Positions 23,147 through 31,403 of a stretch of DNA of 47,799 nucleotides are shown piece after piece; within the stretch, counting starts at the first letter, position 1, and each line of letters starts with the position of its first letter. The stretch covers positions 5,884 to 53,682 of the forward strand of contig MFIO01000014.1 of assembly GCA_001780775.1 (NCBI GenBank), in the 5' to 3' direction. A model generated the notes under the pieces. The model made no database searches. It was not told the DNA's origin and worked only from the letters and a program-made list of their open reading frames with translations. Source of the stretch: Candidatus Giovannonibacteria bacterium RIFCSPLOWO2_12_FULL_43_11c (GTDB lineage: Bacteria; Patescibacteriota; Minisyncoccia; JACPKW01; UBA11713). A program made the position numbers and the translations under genes.

Positions 23147-24481
23147 TCATACAATTTTTCTTAAAACAAGCCGCTTGTTTTTTGGCGGAAAATCTTCAAC
23201 AAAATCCAATTTAAGGGGTAAAAACTTATTTTTCTCAACCAAGCTTGCGATGGTATCCGTGGGAGTTATAAATAAATTTTTACTGACAAAATTTGAAATA
23301 AATTTGCTCTTATTATGTTTTTCAGACTTATCGCTAAACTTTAACTTAAGAAGGAGCTCTCCAAGTACGCCATCTCCAACAAGAACCTCGCGAGCCTCTC
23401 CCTCCCAATCATCTATCCAATCACGAATAGCATCTAATGACAATACTCTTTCTATCTCACTTCGCATAATAACAGCGCCTCCGCATTTAATATAATCAAA
23501 ATCTTTCCGACCCGCTAGAGCAAAGCTCCAAAAAGCGCCGCACTTGCATTTTTTGAACGATGCCTTTGCAATGTCCCCTGTTCGATACCTAAGAAGCGAA
23601 AATAGAGCATCATCTCTGTCAGAAAAGCGCGTACAAACAACCTCCCCGTATCCATCTTCGTTCACATCAACTATTTCAATTATTGCACTTTCTACCGGAT
23701 GATAAACATTTACGCCTTCTTCCTGTTGCAAATGGAAACACGATGCGCCAATCATCCCGGCTTCGACTGAGCTGTACTGACTATCCAAACTGATTGAATT
23801 AACTCCTTGTTTGCCATAAAATTTCAACAAGTTATCGAGTTGTGGCTTACTTACAAAATCCCCAGTCAATGCCATGCCTTTCACGGATGAAATTAGAGAA
23901 AATTCGTCATCCAAGAAAATTGAAGAAAAATTTACCAAATGCGTTGGGAAAGCGAAAATAAAGTCCGCATTAAAATCCGCAATCGCATATTTTGCGCTGG
24001 CGTTAAGTTGGTTTGGTAATAATGTAAATTGATGGCACTTGCCCCCATTTCTTTTGCTTCCCGAGATTGCTACAAGCAACCCGCGCAAATTATGGGAGAA
24101 TGACCCGGTAATCCTTAAAGACCTTTGAGGCGCCAAAAAAAATTGAGGAATTTCATTTATAAGAAGTACTGGCTCCGTAGATTTTGTTGTTCCAGATGTA
24201 GTGCGGAGAATATATTTGTATTTATAGGCATCTCCTCCAGCGCTGTTTTCAAAATCGTCCCATAATGTTGCGAAGCCTATATCTATGAAATCTTTTTTCG
24301 TCAAGAAAGGAATCTCCTTCCAACGTTCCCAATTAAAGTCCGAAAAGGCCGGCTGAAATTTTTTGTTCACAAAATGACTACGCCAAAATTTTAGCTTATC
24401 AAGTTTTTCCAACGCCGAACCAACGAACTCTCGCTCTTTTTCAAGTTCCTCATGGGTTTTCAAAATTATTTCGCTTGGCAT
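23147..24481 (-). CDS. PaaK-like adenylate-forming enzyme
   Basis: A 444-residue full-length member of the PaaK-like family. Motifs are LRTTSGTTKSTEPVLL, the Ser/Thr/Gly-rich ATP loop, LRYRTGDIAK and CKCGAFWSFALAGRKDFDYIKCGG, followed by a C-terminal domain with a terminal KNKRLVLRKIV, a plausible site for the catalytic Lys. The ATP loop is closer to consensus here than in the other two copies. The ATG at 24481 follows the upstream stop by 2 nt (TAA-GT-ATG) and is preferred over the tracked start 30 nt earlier. The carboxylate substrate is unknown. Confidence 0.82.
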   Translation of the reverse strand: MPSEIILKTHEELEKEREFVGSALEKLDKLKFWRSHFVNKKFQPAFSDFNWERWKEIPFLTKKDFIDIGFATLWDDFENSAGGDAYKYKYILRTTSGTTKSTEPVLLINEIPQFFLAPQRSLRITGSFSHNLRGLLVAISGSKRNGGKCHQFTLLPNQLNASAKYAIADFNADFIFAFPTHLVNFSSIFLDDEFSLISSVKGMALTGDFVSKPQLDNLLKFYGKQGVNSISLDSQYSSVEAGMIGASCFHLQQEEGVNVYHPVESAIIEIVDVNEDGYGEVVCTRFSDRDDALFSLLRYRTGDIAKASFKKCKCGAFWSFALAGRKDFDYIKCGGAVIMRSEIERVLSLDAIRDWIDDWEGEAREVLVGDGVLGELLLKLKFSDKSEKHNKSKFISNFVSKNLFITPTDTIASLVEKNKFLPLKLDFVEDFPPKNKRLVLRKIV

Positions 24482-24483
24482 AC

Positions 24484-25851
24484 TTATTCCACGACGAATA
24501 ACTCGCCCCAATCCTTCGCCCGGTACGAAGGTCCTAAAAATATTTCTCGTAGGTCCTCTTTTCCGACATCCTTCCTTATATCATCTAGGGTTTTATATAT
24601 TGAGCCTCCGGCGAATCTACTCCCGACAAAATTGGGCCTTTCTTCCAATCTCCAAACGCTACGATTAAAAGGTAGGAAAAAAAGGCTAGGATAACTCCGC
24701 ACGATAAACACATAAGAAAGAGGATTCAATACGCCGCTTGCCGCTTCAATCTTTGCCATACGCAAAAAAGTTTGCTCATGAATAACTCCGTTCCAGAAAA
24801 ACAAGTCCAAAAGGCTTGATTTTTGGCTTAAAACAAGAAACTTGTCTAAAAATTTTCGCCTCCAATGCAAGTCGGCGATAGAAGCCAAATCTGCCTGATA
24901 CGTAAAATCTCGAACCGAATAAAAAGTTGTTGCCGATTGATGCCAAAATCTGATACCTCTTTTGATTAGCGGTTCATAGATTGAAATACCCTCATGAAAT
25001 TTGTACTTGGCTGGATCGATTTCAAGAAAAAAATATTCATCTGCGAGAGTGATACGCAAAAATTTTTTATCCGCTTCAGGTGATTTCAAAATGTACAGAT
25101 AAAATTGATGATTTTTAGGCCGACCGTCAAAATGTGAAAGTGTATAATAAATCGGGCCGTATCGTTCTAAAATACTCGGCATAACATCTTCCTCGAGCGA
25201 AAGTATGAAGTCTGATTCCGCTGTTAGTTTAGGCCCGACAAGCTCGAAAGGAATATAATCCATGCGAGGAACAGTTTCCAGTAAATCTTGATCAACCTTA
25301 ACATTGTCTTTTTTTGAAGCAATCGCCGAATTAAGCAATAACTGCAAGCGAAACAAAATCTCTGCTCGTAAGATTTTCCCATTCTCAGCCAGTAAATCAA
25401 TGGACTTTAGAACATCACTTAAATTTACAGAGTACTTATTATAAATATACTCCGGATTACTGCGTTCAAGACGCTCCATTCGTATAAAAGCAAGATGGGC
25501 TTTTTTATAAGAAGAAACGTCACCTTCCCATGAAGCGAGAGCGTGCCAATAGCTATTAATAAGTCTTCTGGCCGAAGCGGCAGAAGGTTCTGCCAGAAAT
25601 ATTCTCCGCCTTTTTTCACACTCGATAAAACTACGCAAGAAATTAAATGGGTGAAGAGTTTTTAAAAAAGAATGGCGAAAATGAAACCAATATTCTTTCT
25701 TGGTTTCTCGGTATAATTTTTCTAAACGCGAAGTGGTTTGATAAAGTTCTCCAATGGCCGCTGACGCATTTTCCAAATCCATTCCTTCTGCGGCAAAAAG
25801 AGGGTCGCCTTTTGTTTTAATATAAAATTCCTGAAGTGACGGTGGAATCAT
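24484..25851 (-). CDS. Uncharacterised 455-residue protein
   Basis: No family recognised. The first roughly 190 residues are predicted helical and charged; the middle (about 195-300) looks like a mixed alpha/beta domain with HQFYLYILKSPEADKKFLRITLADEYFFLEIDP; the rest contains RGIRFWHQSATTFYSVRDF and aromatic-rich helices. No signal peptide or membrane helix was seen, so it is probably cytoplasmic. It is translationally adjacent to the first PaaK-like gene (2-nt gap) and is the first gene of the minus-strand cluster. HxS and RxW residues around 310 could be catalytic, but that is only a guess. Confidence 0.6.
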   Translation of the reverse strand: MIPPSLQEFYIKTKGDPLFAAEGMDLENASAAIGELYQTTSRLEKLYRETKKEYWFHFRHSFLKTLHPFNFLRSFIECEKRRRIFLAEPSAASARRLINSYWHALASWEGDVSSYKKAHLAFIRMERLERSNPEYIYNKYSVNLSDVLKSIDLLAENGKILRAEILFRLQLLLNSAIASKKDNVKVDQDLLETVPRMDYIPFELVGPKLTAESDFILSLEEDVMPSILERYGPIYYTLSHFDGRPKNHQFYLYILKSPEADKKFLRITLADEYFFLEIDPAKYKFHEGISIYEPLIKRGIRFWHQSATTFYSVRDFTYQADLASIADLHWRRKFLDKFLVLSQKSSLLDLFFWNGVIHEQTFLRMAKIEAASGVLNPLSYVFIVRSYPSLFFLPFNRSVWRLEERPNFVGSRFAGGSIYKTLDDIRKDVGKEDLREIFLGPSYRAKDWGELFVVE

Positions 25852-25887
25852 TTATTTACTTTACATTAATTTATTAACTTTAAAAAG

Positions 25888-25926
25888 AATACCACACTGC
25901 CTATGACAATATGACAATGTGGTATT
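25888..25926. repeat. Inverted repeat enclosing a tandem octamer
   Basis: AATACCACA and TGTGGTATT form a perfect 9-bp inverted repeat separated by 21 nt, which contains ATGACAAT twice in tandem. It lies in the 102-nt gap between the symporter and the 455-residue protein. It could be an operator for the downstream minus-strand cluster, or a weak terminator for the symporter transcript. Confidence 0.5.
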
Positions 25927-25953
25927 ATCGTAAAACTGAATCTCCTTTCTTCG

Positions 25954-27384
25954 CTATGAAAGCGACTTGAAATCGAATGGTCTTTTGTTAGTAAGGCCGC
26001 TAAGTAGCGCCGCTCCAAGTGTAATGCTTATTGGAACAAGCGCGCCAACTGATGAGACTGTGGAATTCTTTACAATCGAACCGTACACGAATAACGGAAC
26101 TCCGATGGCAATACCGAGGAGTATGCCTCCGAAAGTAAACCTTGAAGAAGGTCGCGGCCAAAATAGGGACAAGACCGTGGGAACAAGAAGAGAAGATCTT
26201 AAAACTCCCACCAAAAGGATCAAATAAAGGAGCTGGATTGTCGGGATAAGCGCGATCGACATGCCGACAAGGATGAGAACGGCCATAGCGCTTCTTGACG
26301 CAATCAAAATAGCGCGATCGGAAGCGTTAGGCCGAAAAGAGCGGAAGACATCCACGGCGCCTATCGAACTTATCGCGGCAAGCGCGGAACTTCCCGCTGC
26401 CACAAGCCCGGCAAGCACCATCAGAGTAAAGCTAATTACCCCTATATCGGAAAGCGCTCCAATAGCCATAGAGAATCCAGCAAGCTGGGGATTTTGAACT
26501 AATGTCTGCAGATTTTTGTTTGCAGCCAAAAATCCCAAGGCTCCCAGCATTATTGGCACAATAGCAAAGATTAATCCCCCAAGAAGAAATGCCCTCCTGC
26601 TAATGCCTTCCTTCATTGAGAAAGCCCTTTGCCATTGTTGCTGGTCAATCATGATGCCGGATATTAACGACACGCTGACTGGAACCCCAAATGTCCAAGC
26701 GACAGTCGGATTAAATAGATCAGAAAAGGTGCCGCTTTTCCCGCCAATCCCTGAAATCAAAGCCGAAATGCCTCCCCTTTCCGCAATCACAAAAGGAACA
26801 ATCCAGAAAACAACGACGGCTATGAAGCAAGCCTTGATTACGTCTTCCACGAGCGACGAACGTATACCCTTAAGAACGCTCAATGATACCATCATGCCGC
26901 CCAAAATCAAGATCAGCAACTGCTTGGAAATCCCCATCACCAAATTCAGCATCAGGAGCGCCGCAGTCAAATTGAAAATGATCGCGTAGCTCTGAACGAT
27001 GAATATAGTGGCGACATACAGAACCCGCATTTTTCGGTCAAAGCGGCGCCCTATAAATTCCGGGAGGGTAAAGCCCTGATTGAAAACTTTACGCATTCTC
27101 GCCGCCATGAAGGAAAAAAGAATCAAAGCAAGCGCATTCGGGAAAGTAAACCAAAAAAGACCCGGGATTCCTTGCTCGAAAGCCTTTTGCGATGAAACAA
27201 AAAGCGCTCCTGCCCACACCCAAGCAACAGCAGTCGTTACCGCCCCAAGCAAAAGACCTACATTCCTCTCTGAAACCAGGAAAGAAGCGGGGGTTGCCCT
27301 CGCTCCTGAAACCGCACGAATGGAAATCCAAGAAAAAAACCAGAAACCTGCCAAAATCCAATACCCGCTGATCGTGTCAACCAT
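25954..27384 (-). CDS. Sodium:solute symporter (SSS family)
   Basis: A 476-residue polytopic protein with about 13 membrane helices and the SSS layout: opening helix ISGYWILAGFWFFSWIS, TTAVAWVWAGALFVSS for TM2, YAIIFNLTAALLMLNLV, DQQQWQRAFS in the conserved loop and GLVAAGSSALAAISSIGAVDVFRSF near the sodium site of TM8/9. The substrate cannot be read from sequence. It is divergent from a UbiD-like gene 148 nt away, which would fit uptake of an organic acid. It has a strong Shine-Dalgarno (GGGGAGGG) and a TTGACT-N18-TAGACT promoter, unlike the leaderless core genes. Confidence 0.88.
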   Translation of the reverse strand: MVDTISGYWILAGFWFFSWISIRAVSGARATPASFLVSERNVGLLLGAVTTAVAWVWAGALFVSSQKAFEQGIPGLFWFTFPNALALILFSFMAARMRKVFNQGFTLPEFIGRRFDRKMRVLYVATIFIVQSYAIIFNLTAALLMLNLVMGISKQLLILILGGMMVSLSVLKGIRSSLVEDVIKACFIAVVVFWIVPFVIAERGGISALISGIGGKSGTFSDLFNPTVAWTFGVPVSVSLISGIMIDQQQWQRAFSMKEGISRRAFLLGGLIFAIVPIMLGALGFLAANKNLQTLVQNPQLAGFSMAIGALSDIGVISFTLMVLAGLVAAGSSALAAISSIGAVDVFRSFRPNASDRAILIASRSAMAVLILVGMSIALIPTIQLLYLILLVGVLRSSLLVPTVLSLFWPRPSSRFTFGGILLGIAIGVPLFVYGSIVKNSTVSSVGALVPISITLGAALLSGLTNKRPFDFKSLS

Positions 27385-27418
27385 TATTATTCCCTCCCCT
27401 TTTTTAAGTTTCCATTAA

Positions 27419-27448
27419 AGTCTAATATACGTGGCGTGGCGTAGTCAA
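27419..27448 (-). promoter_or_regulatory. Promoter of symporter gene
   Basis: TTGACT and TAGACT are separated by 18 nt on the minus strand, followed by a leader of about 25-30 nt with a GGGGAGGG ribosome site. Confidence 0.5.
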
Positions 27449-27461
27449 TCGCGGTTTCAGT

Positions 27462-27490
27462 TTGCAATAAAAACAGTATCAATGTATAAA
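27462..27490 (+). promoter_or_regulatory. Promoter of ubiD-like gene
   Basis: TTGCAA and TATAAA are separated by 17 nt on the plus strand; the leader is about 36 nt and carries AAGGAGGGG, 8 nt from the ATG. Confidence 0.6.
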
Positions 27491-27532
27491 TGGCACGAAT
27501 AGTTTCATTAATTTTTTAAGGAGGGGTTTATC

Positions 27533-28510
27533 ATGCCGTATAGCGATTTGAGATCGTATTTGGAAGTTCTCGAAAAATGCGGAAAGTTGCGCCGTATCAG
27601 AAAAGAGGTTGATGCAAGTTGGGAGATAGCTGCGGTATGCCGCCAGCTATTCTACAAATTCCAGCCTAAGGAGCGCCCAGCCATTATTTTTGAAAATCCC
27701 AAGGGGTATGGCATTCCGGTTGCCGCAGGAACGGCGGCCGCTTCTCCCGAAATTTATCAGATCGGGATGGAGGCGAATTCGCTTGAAGAGATCAATCAGA
27801 AATGGGATCATGCGCTCGAAAATTTGATTCCACCGCGAATCGTTAAGGAAGCATCGTGCAAGGAAAATATTCTTCTTGGCGAGAAAATTGACTTGTCTAT
27901 ATTCCCTGTGCCAACCTGGACGCCTGGGCTGGATGCCGGACCGTATATAACTTCCGCGCTTGTTATCACAAAGGATCCGGAAACTGGCACATACAACATC
28001 GGAACCCACCGGATGATGATAAAAGGGAAAGACGTTACGGGAATGCACATCGGGAGCGCTCAAGACGCAGCGCGGCACATCGAGTGGTATGAAAAACAAG
28101 GCAAGCCCGCGCCCGTTGCAATCGCTCTCGGAACCGATCCCAGTCTCTGTTATGTCTCGACGACCCGCACCCACGAGCACGTTGACGAATTCTTCCTAGC
28201 CGGCGGACTTAGAGGCGAGCCGGTTGACCTGGTCCCGTGCGAAACAATTCCGCTTCTTGTCCCCGCGACAGCTGAAATTATTCTTGAGGGAGAAATTCCC
28301 GCCGGGACACGGGAAATGGAAGGACCCTTTGGAGAATATACCGGCTATATGAGTCCGAGCGGTATGCGCAGAATCTTTCGGATAAAATGTATTACTTTTC
28401 GCAACAATCCGATTTATCACGCGTTTATCAGCCAGATGCCGCCGTCGGAATCGAGCTGCATCCGGAAAATCGGGAACGAGCGCATAATTTTCCATACCTC
28501 CTCATCATAA
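27533..28510 (+). CDS. UbiD-family decarboxylase, C-terminally truncated
   Basis: A 325-residue protein; family members are usually 450-500. UbiD enzymes use prenylated FMN to decarboxylate aromatic or alpha,beta-unsaturated acids. The N-terminal and central parts are well conserved: GTHRMMIKGKDVTGMHI (Arg160) and EGPFGEYTGYMSPSG (Glu263, Glu268) give the expected Arg-Glu-Glu catalytic set. Reading stays family-like to MPPSESSCIRKIGNE and then ends in RIIFHTSSS, so the C-terminal third used for oligomerisation is missing. No other frame continues it. It is perhaps a decaying acquired gene despite an intact promoter and SD. No UbiX is in the window. Confidence 0.8.
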   Translation: MPYSDLRSYLEVLEKCGKLRRIRKEVDASWEIAAVCRQLFYKFQPKERPAIIFENPKGYGIPVAAGTAAASPEIYQIGMEANSLEEINQKWDHALENLIPPRIVKEASCKENILLGEKIDLSIFPVPTWTPGLDAGPYITSALVITKDPETGTYNIGTHRMMIKGKDVTGMHIGSAQDAARHIEWYEKQGKPAPVAIALGTDPSLCYVSTTRTHEHVDEFFLAGGLRGEPVDLVPCETIPLLVPATAEIILEGEIPAGTREMEGPFGEYTGYMSPSGMRRIFRIKCITFRNNPIYHAFISQMPPSESSCIRKIGNERIIFHTSSS

Positions 28511-28557
28511 CAAATTTAAGCTGAATTTTCCAGCCAGAAAACCGGGAGACAGATAAT

Positions 28558-29787
28558 CTAAATCCCCTCTAAGAATTCTTCCACGATCGGACTTTCTTTT
28601 TTCGGGATAAGTTCACGCCTGATCGGTAGCAAGATTGTGAATGTGGTTCCCTTTCCTTCTTCTGAAACAAAAGTGATCTCACCGCCGTGGCGCTTGATAA
28701 TGTTCCTGGCGATAAAAAGCCCAAGTCCCGTTCCTTCCGTTTCGAGCTTAATGGCGTTCGAGGCGCGGAAGAATTTTGAGAATACTCTTGATTGCTCCCC
28801 AGAAGGAATTCCAGCCCCCGTGTCCGAAATAACGGTCTGGACGTAATTTTTTTCTAAGGATACGTTGATATTTATTTTCCCTTCTTCTTTCGTATAGTGA
28901 AGCGAGTTTTCAATGAGATTCGAAATTACAAGCGAAAGCCTGTCTCTGTCCGCGTAAATGGGCGGAATTAAATCTTTTGCAGGAAGGAAAGTAATGCTGA
29001 TTTTCTTTTCTTTGGAAGTAAGCTCGTAATTCTTGATCAGCTTTGACAAAAAATCCAAGTAATCTATTTCCGTAAATTCATATCCAAATCTTCCCTCCTC
29101 GATGCGCGCCGCATCAAGGAGATCGTTTACGAGCTTAATCATGCGCTCCGTCGTCTCAAAACTGCGGTTCAAAAATTCGAGCTGTTTTGCGTCAAGTTTT
29201 CCCATATCGCCGTCTATAAATAGCTTTATTGTCCATTTAAGGGCTGACAGAGGCGTTCTAAGCTGGTGCGCGGCTACTGATACGAATTCGGACTTAATCT
29301 TCGATATTAGCGCCTCGTGGCTTATATCGCGCATTATTTTCGCGTATCCGTTACCACCGCCTCCGGCGCTTTTAATTTCTTTACTCACGACAAAAAGCCG
29401 CAATTCCGGGCGGGAAGTATGGATCTCAATCCCCTTCTCGGAAGAAAAACTCTCGCCTCCCATCGCTTGGGTAAACGGGGCAAGCTCCGGATAGATCACC
29501 TCAACCAAAGCACGATACGCGGGCTTATCATCCCACAAATCCTCAACAATTTTTACGCCAAAAAGATCTTTTTGCTTAACTCCAAAAAATTCTTCCGCTT
29601 TAGGATTCATGAAGATAATTTTTTTATCGGCGCTATACTGCAAAACTCCGTCGGAAAGCGACGCCAGAATTACTTCCATCTCTCGTTTCTCTGCGCGAAA
29701 AAGTTTAGTCTGGCGCGCGAAATCAAAATAGCTTTTTGCCAAAAAGACTAAAAGTATTCCGATCAAAATTGAAGAAAAAATAATCAT
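28558..29787 (-). CDS. Membrane sensor histidine kinase with PAS domain
   Basis: A 409-residue protein. One N-terminal membrane helix (about 3-20), a PAS domain (about 35-155, ASLSDGVLQYSADKKIIFMNPKAEEFFG), a HisKA dimerisation helix with phospho-acceptor His174 in VAAHQLRTPLSALKW, and a HATPase domain with N box (LIENSLHYTKEEG), DTGAGIP and GTGLGLFIARN. No response regulator is encoded next to it, so its partner lies elsewhere. With almost no extracellular part, it probably senses a cytoplasmic or membrane signal through PAS. It starts directly after the stop of the upstream glycosidase-like gene. Confidence 0.95.
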   Translation of the reverse strand: MIIFSSILIGILLVFLAKSYFDFARQTKLFRAEKREMEVILASLSDGVLQYSADKKIIFMNPKAEEFFGVKQKDLFGVKIVEDLWDDKPAYRALVEVIYPELAPFTQAMGGESFSSEKGIEIHTSRPELRLFVVSKEIKSAGGGGNGYAKIMRDISHEALISKIKSEFVSVAAHQLRTPLSALKWTIKLFIDGDMGKLDAKQLEFLNRSFETTERMIKLVNDLLDAARIEEGRFGYEFTEIDYLDFLSKLIKNYELTSKEKKISITFLPAKDLIPPIYADRDRLSLVISNLIENSLHYTKEEGKININVSLEKNYVQTVISDTGAGIPSGEQSRVFSKFFRASNAIKLETEGTGLGLFIARNIIKRHGGEITFVSEEGKGTTFTILLPIRRELIPKKESPIVEEFLEGI

Positions 29788-30933
29788 CTATTCTTTCAAA
29801 TCATAAGCTCCCCTCGTATATTTGTTAGCCGGGTCCCACGAAAGCCAGCTCGAGAGCCCAGAGTCATAAACAGCCTTTTTCTGGGCGCGCACCATGGCCG
29901 CGTCGTATTTTGCCCCGAGATCGAAATCCTGTATCCAGGGGCGAAGTTTTGCCGGAGTTGATGTTGGAGCGGAGAGGCGCAAAAACGCCGCGTCCATCGC
30001 GAACTTTATAATTTCATATGGATGCTCCGCCGGATTTTTATAGCCCTGGAAAGTCGGAGGGTAGTGCGAAGGGTAAACCATGGGAGAAATATAATCGAAG
30101 TGCTTGTCGATCCGCTCCAAAACTTGTCCAATTCCCAAATCGTCTGTATTCGTAGTCGTCATGCCAAAAATATCCGCGGACATCGGAATCGAAATGGGAT
30201 CTTTCCCGTTTTTCAACTCTCCCCTTAAATAAGAAAAGAACGAATCGAGAACATCAGCTTTGTTCGTATTCCCGGAAAGCGGGAAGACTGCATCGGACAT
30301 ATTCCCGTCCGAAGGAAAACGAATGTAGTCGTAATTAAGCTCGTCAAAACCAACTTTCTCCGAAGCGCGTGATAGTAAAACCATGTAATCCCAATAATCT
30401 CTGGCAAAAGGGTCAATATATGAAAGCCCCTTCCTGTCCTTCCATATAGCCCCGCTTTTAGTTTTGACAGAGCTCTCGGGATATTTTTTTGAATAAAATG
30501 GATCTTGAAAAACCGTTATTCGGGCGATAGTATAAATGCTTTTTTTGTGAAGATCTTCGATAAATGCTGTAAGGTCTTTGATTCGAATCTCTTCCGAGCC
30601 AATTTCTTTGATTTTCTCGTCGCCAGTATCAAAAGAGACGCGTCCGGAATAATCCTTGACGTCTATAACTATGGAATTTATTTCAGTTTTATCAATAAAA
30701 TTGACCATATCGGCCCTCCAATCCTTGGTGCCTGATACCCAGCTTGTCATATAAATTCCCCGGACGGCTTCTGGGGTTGGCAAATGTTGAACCTTTTGAA
30801 CTTCCGCCTTTTTTTTCTCCTTGTCTAGCCCTAAGCGTTCAGAAATATATTCAACTGGCTCGAACGCGCGGGAAATAAAAAATAGCGAGATCAGCACTGC
30901 TCCGATAAAAACAGATAAGCTAAAAAATTTCAC
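29788..30933 (-). CDS. DUF4015-type glycosidase-like protein
   Basis: A 381-residue protein with an N-terminal signal/anchor (about 5-22) and a TIM-barrel-like domain of the putative glycosyl hydrolase family DUF4015: VRGIYMTSWVSG, INSIVIDVKDYSGRVSF, IYTIARITVFQDP, YIDPFARDYWDY, GFDELNYDYIRFPSDG, ISPMVYPSHYPP and the terminal WDPANKY. Acidic residues in DELNYDYIRFP are the likely catalytic or ligand set. It probably acts on cell-wall or surface glycans outside the membrane. It is coupled to the histidine kinase and the DUF192 gene in one operon downstream of recA. Confidence 0.88.
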   Translation of the reverse strand: MKFFSLSVFIGAVLISLFFISRAFEPVEYISERLGLDKEKKKAEVQKVQHLPTPEAVRGIYMTSWVSGTKDWRADMVNFIDKTEINSIVIDVKDYSGRVSFDTGDEKIKEIGSEEIRIKDLTAFIEDLHKKSIYTIARITVFQDPFYSKKYPESSVKTKSGAIWKDRKGLSYIDPFARDYWDYMVLLSRASEKVGFDELNYDYIRFPSDGNMSDAVFPLSGNTNKADVLDSFFSYLRGELKNGKDPISIPMSADIFGMTTTNTDDLGIGQVLERIDKHFDYISPMVYPSHYPPTFQGYKNPAEHPYEIIKFAMDAAFLRLSAPTSTPAKLRPWIQDFDLGAKYDAAMVRAQKKAVYDSGLSSWLSWDPANKYTRGAYDLKE

Positions 30934-30934
30934 C

Positions 30935-31402
30935 TTATCTTAATTCTAATTCAGGAGGAAGTGAAACCAAAGCTCCTGATATGATGCCGAATTCCTCCGC
31001 CCGTCCTCGCGGGAGCTCGAGAACCATATCAACCGCGCCAGGGGAAGGAACAATTTTGAGGCCATTTTGCGGCTCACGCGGAAGAAAATCAACGCTCAAT
31101 ACGCGGTTATCTTTTATCCAAACCAGATCCAAGTCCAAAGGTGTTTGTTTATTCCAAAAAGAAACGTCGCCATCGTTCGCAAAAATAAAAAGCATTCCAT
31201 CATATCCTTCAACTCTCAAGACACCCATAAGACCCTGTTCCCGCTCCGCTTCGGTATCGGCAATTTTCACAGAAAGCCTATGCCCATTAATGTGGATCAA
31301 TTTTATATCTTCCCCGGTTTTTGGAGGTGCTTCCACTTTTTTGAAATAAAGAAAACTGCCGATAATAATTCCGATTACTAGAAATAATAAAGCTGGTTTC
31401 AG
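30935..31402 (-). CDS. DUF192 protein with N-terminal membrane helix, non-AUG start
   Basis: The conserved part is a DUF192 domain (SVKIADTEAEREQGLMG, DGMLFIFANDGDVSFWNKQTPLDLDLVWIK, GAVDMVLELPRGRAEEFGI), usually exported, of unknown function. The tracked start is a GTG at 31336. However, the same frame stays open upstream and encodes LKPALLFLVIGIIIGSFLYFKK, a clear membrane anchor, back to a CTG one base after the recA stop; an in-frame stop lies 21 nt before it and there is no ATG, GTG or TTG before the helix. I therefore extend the gene to the CTG (155 residues) and flag the start as uncertain. Confidence 0.75.
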   Translation of the reverse strand: MKPALLFLVIGIIIGSFLYFKKVEAPPKTGEDIKLIHINGHRLSVKIADTEAEREQGLMGVLRVEGYDGMLFIFANDGDVSFWNKQTPLDLDLVWIKDNRVLSVDFLPREPQNGLKIVPSPGAVDMVLELPRGRAEEFGIISGALVSLPPELELR

Positions 31403-31403
31403 A

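Noticed and set aside
28440-28557. Simple frameshift in the ubiD-like gene
   Set aside because: The other two plus-strand frames downstream hit stops quickly and show no UbiD-like sequence, so the C-terminal part is absent rather than shifted.
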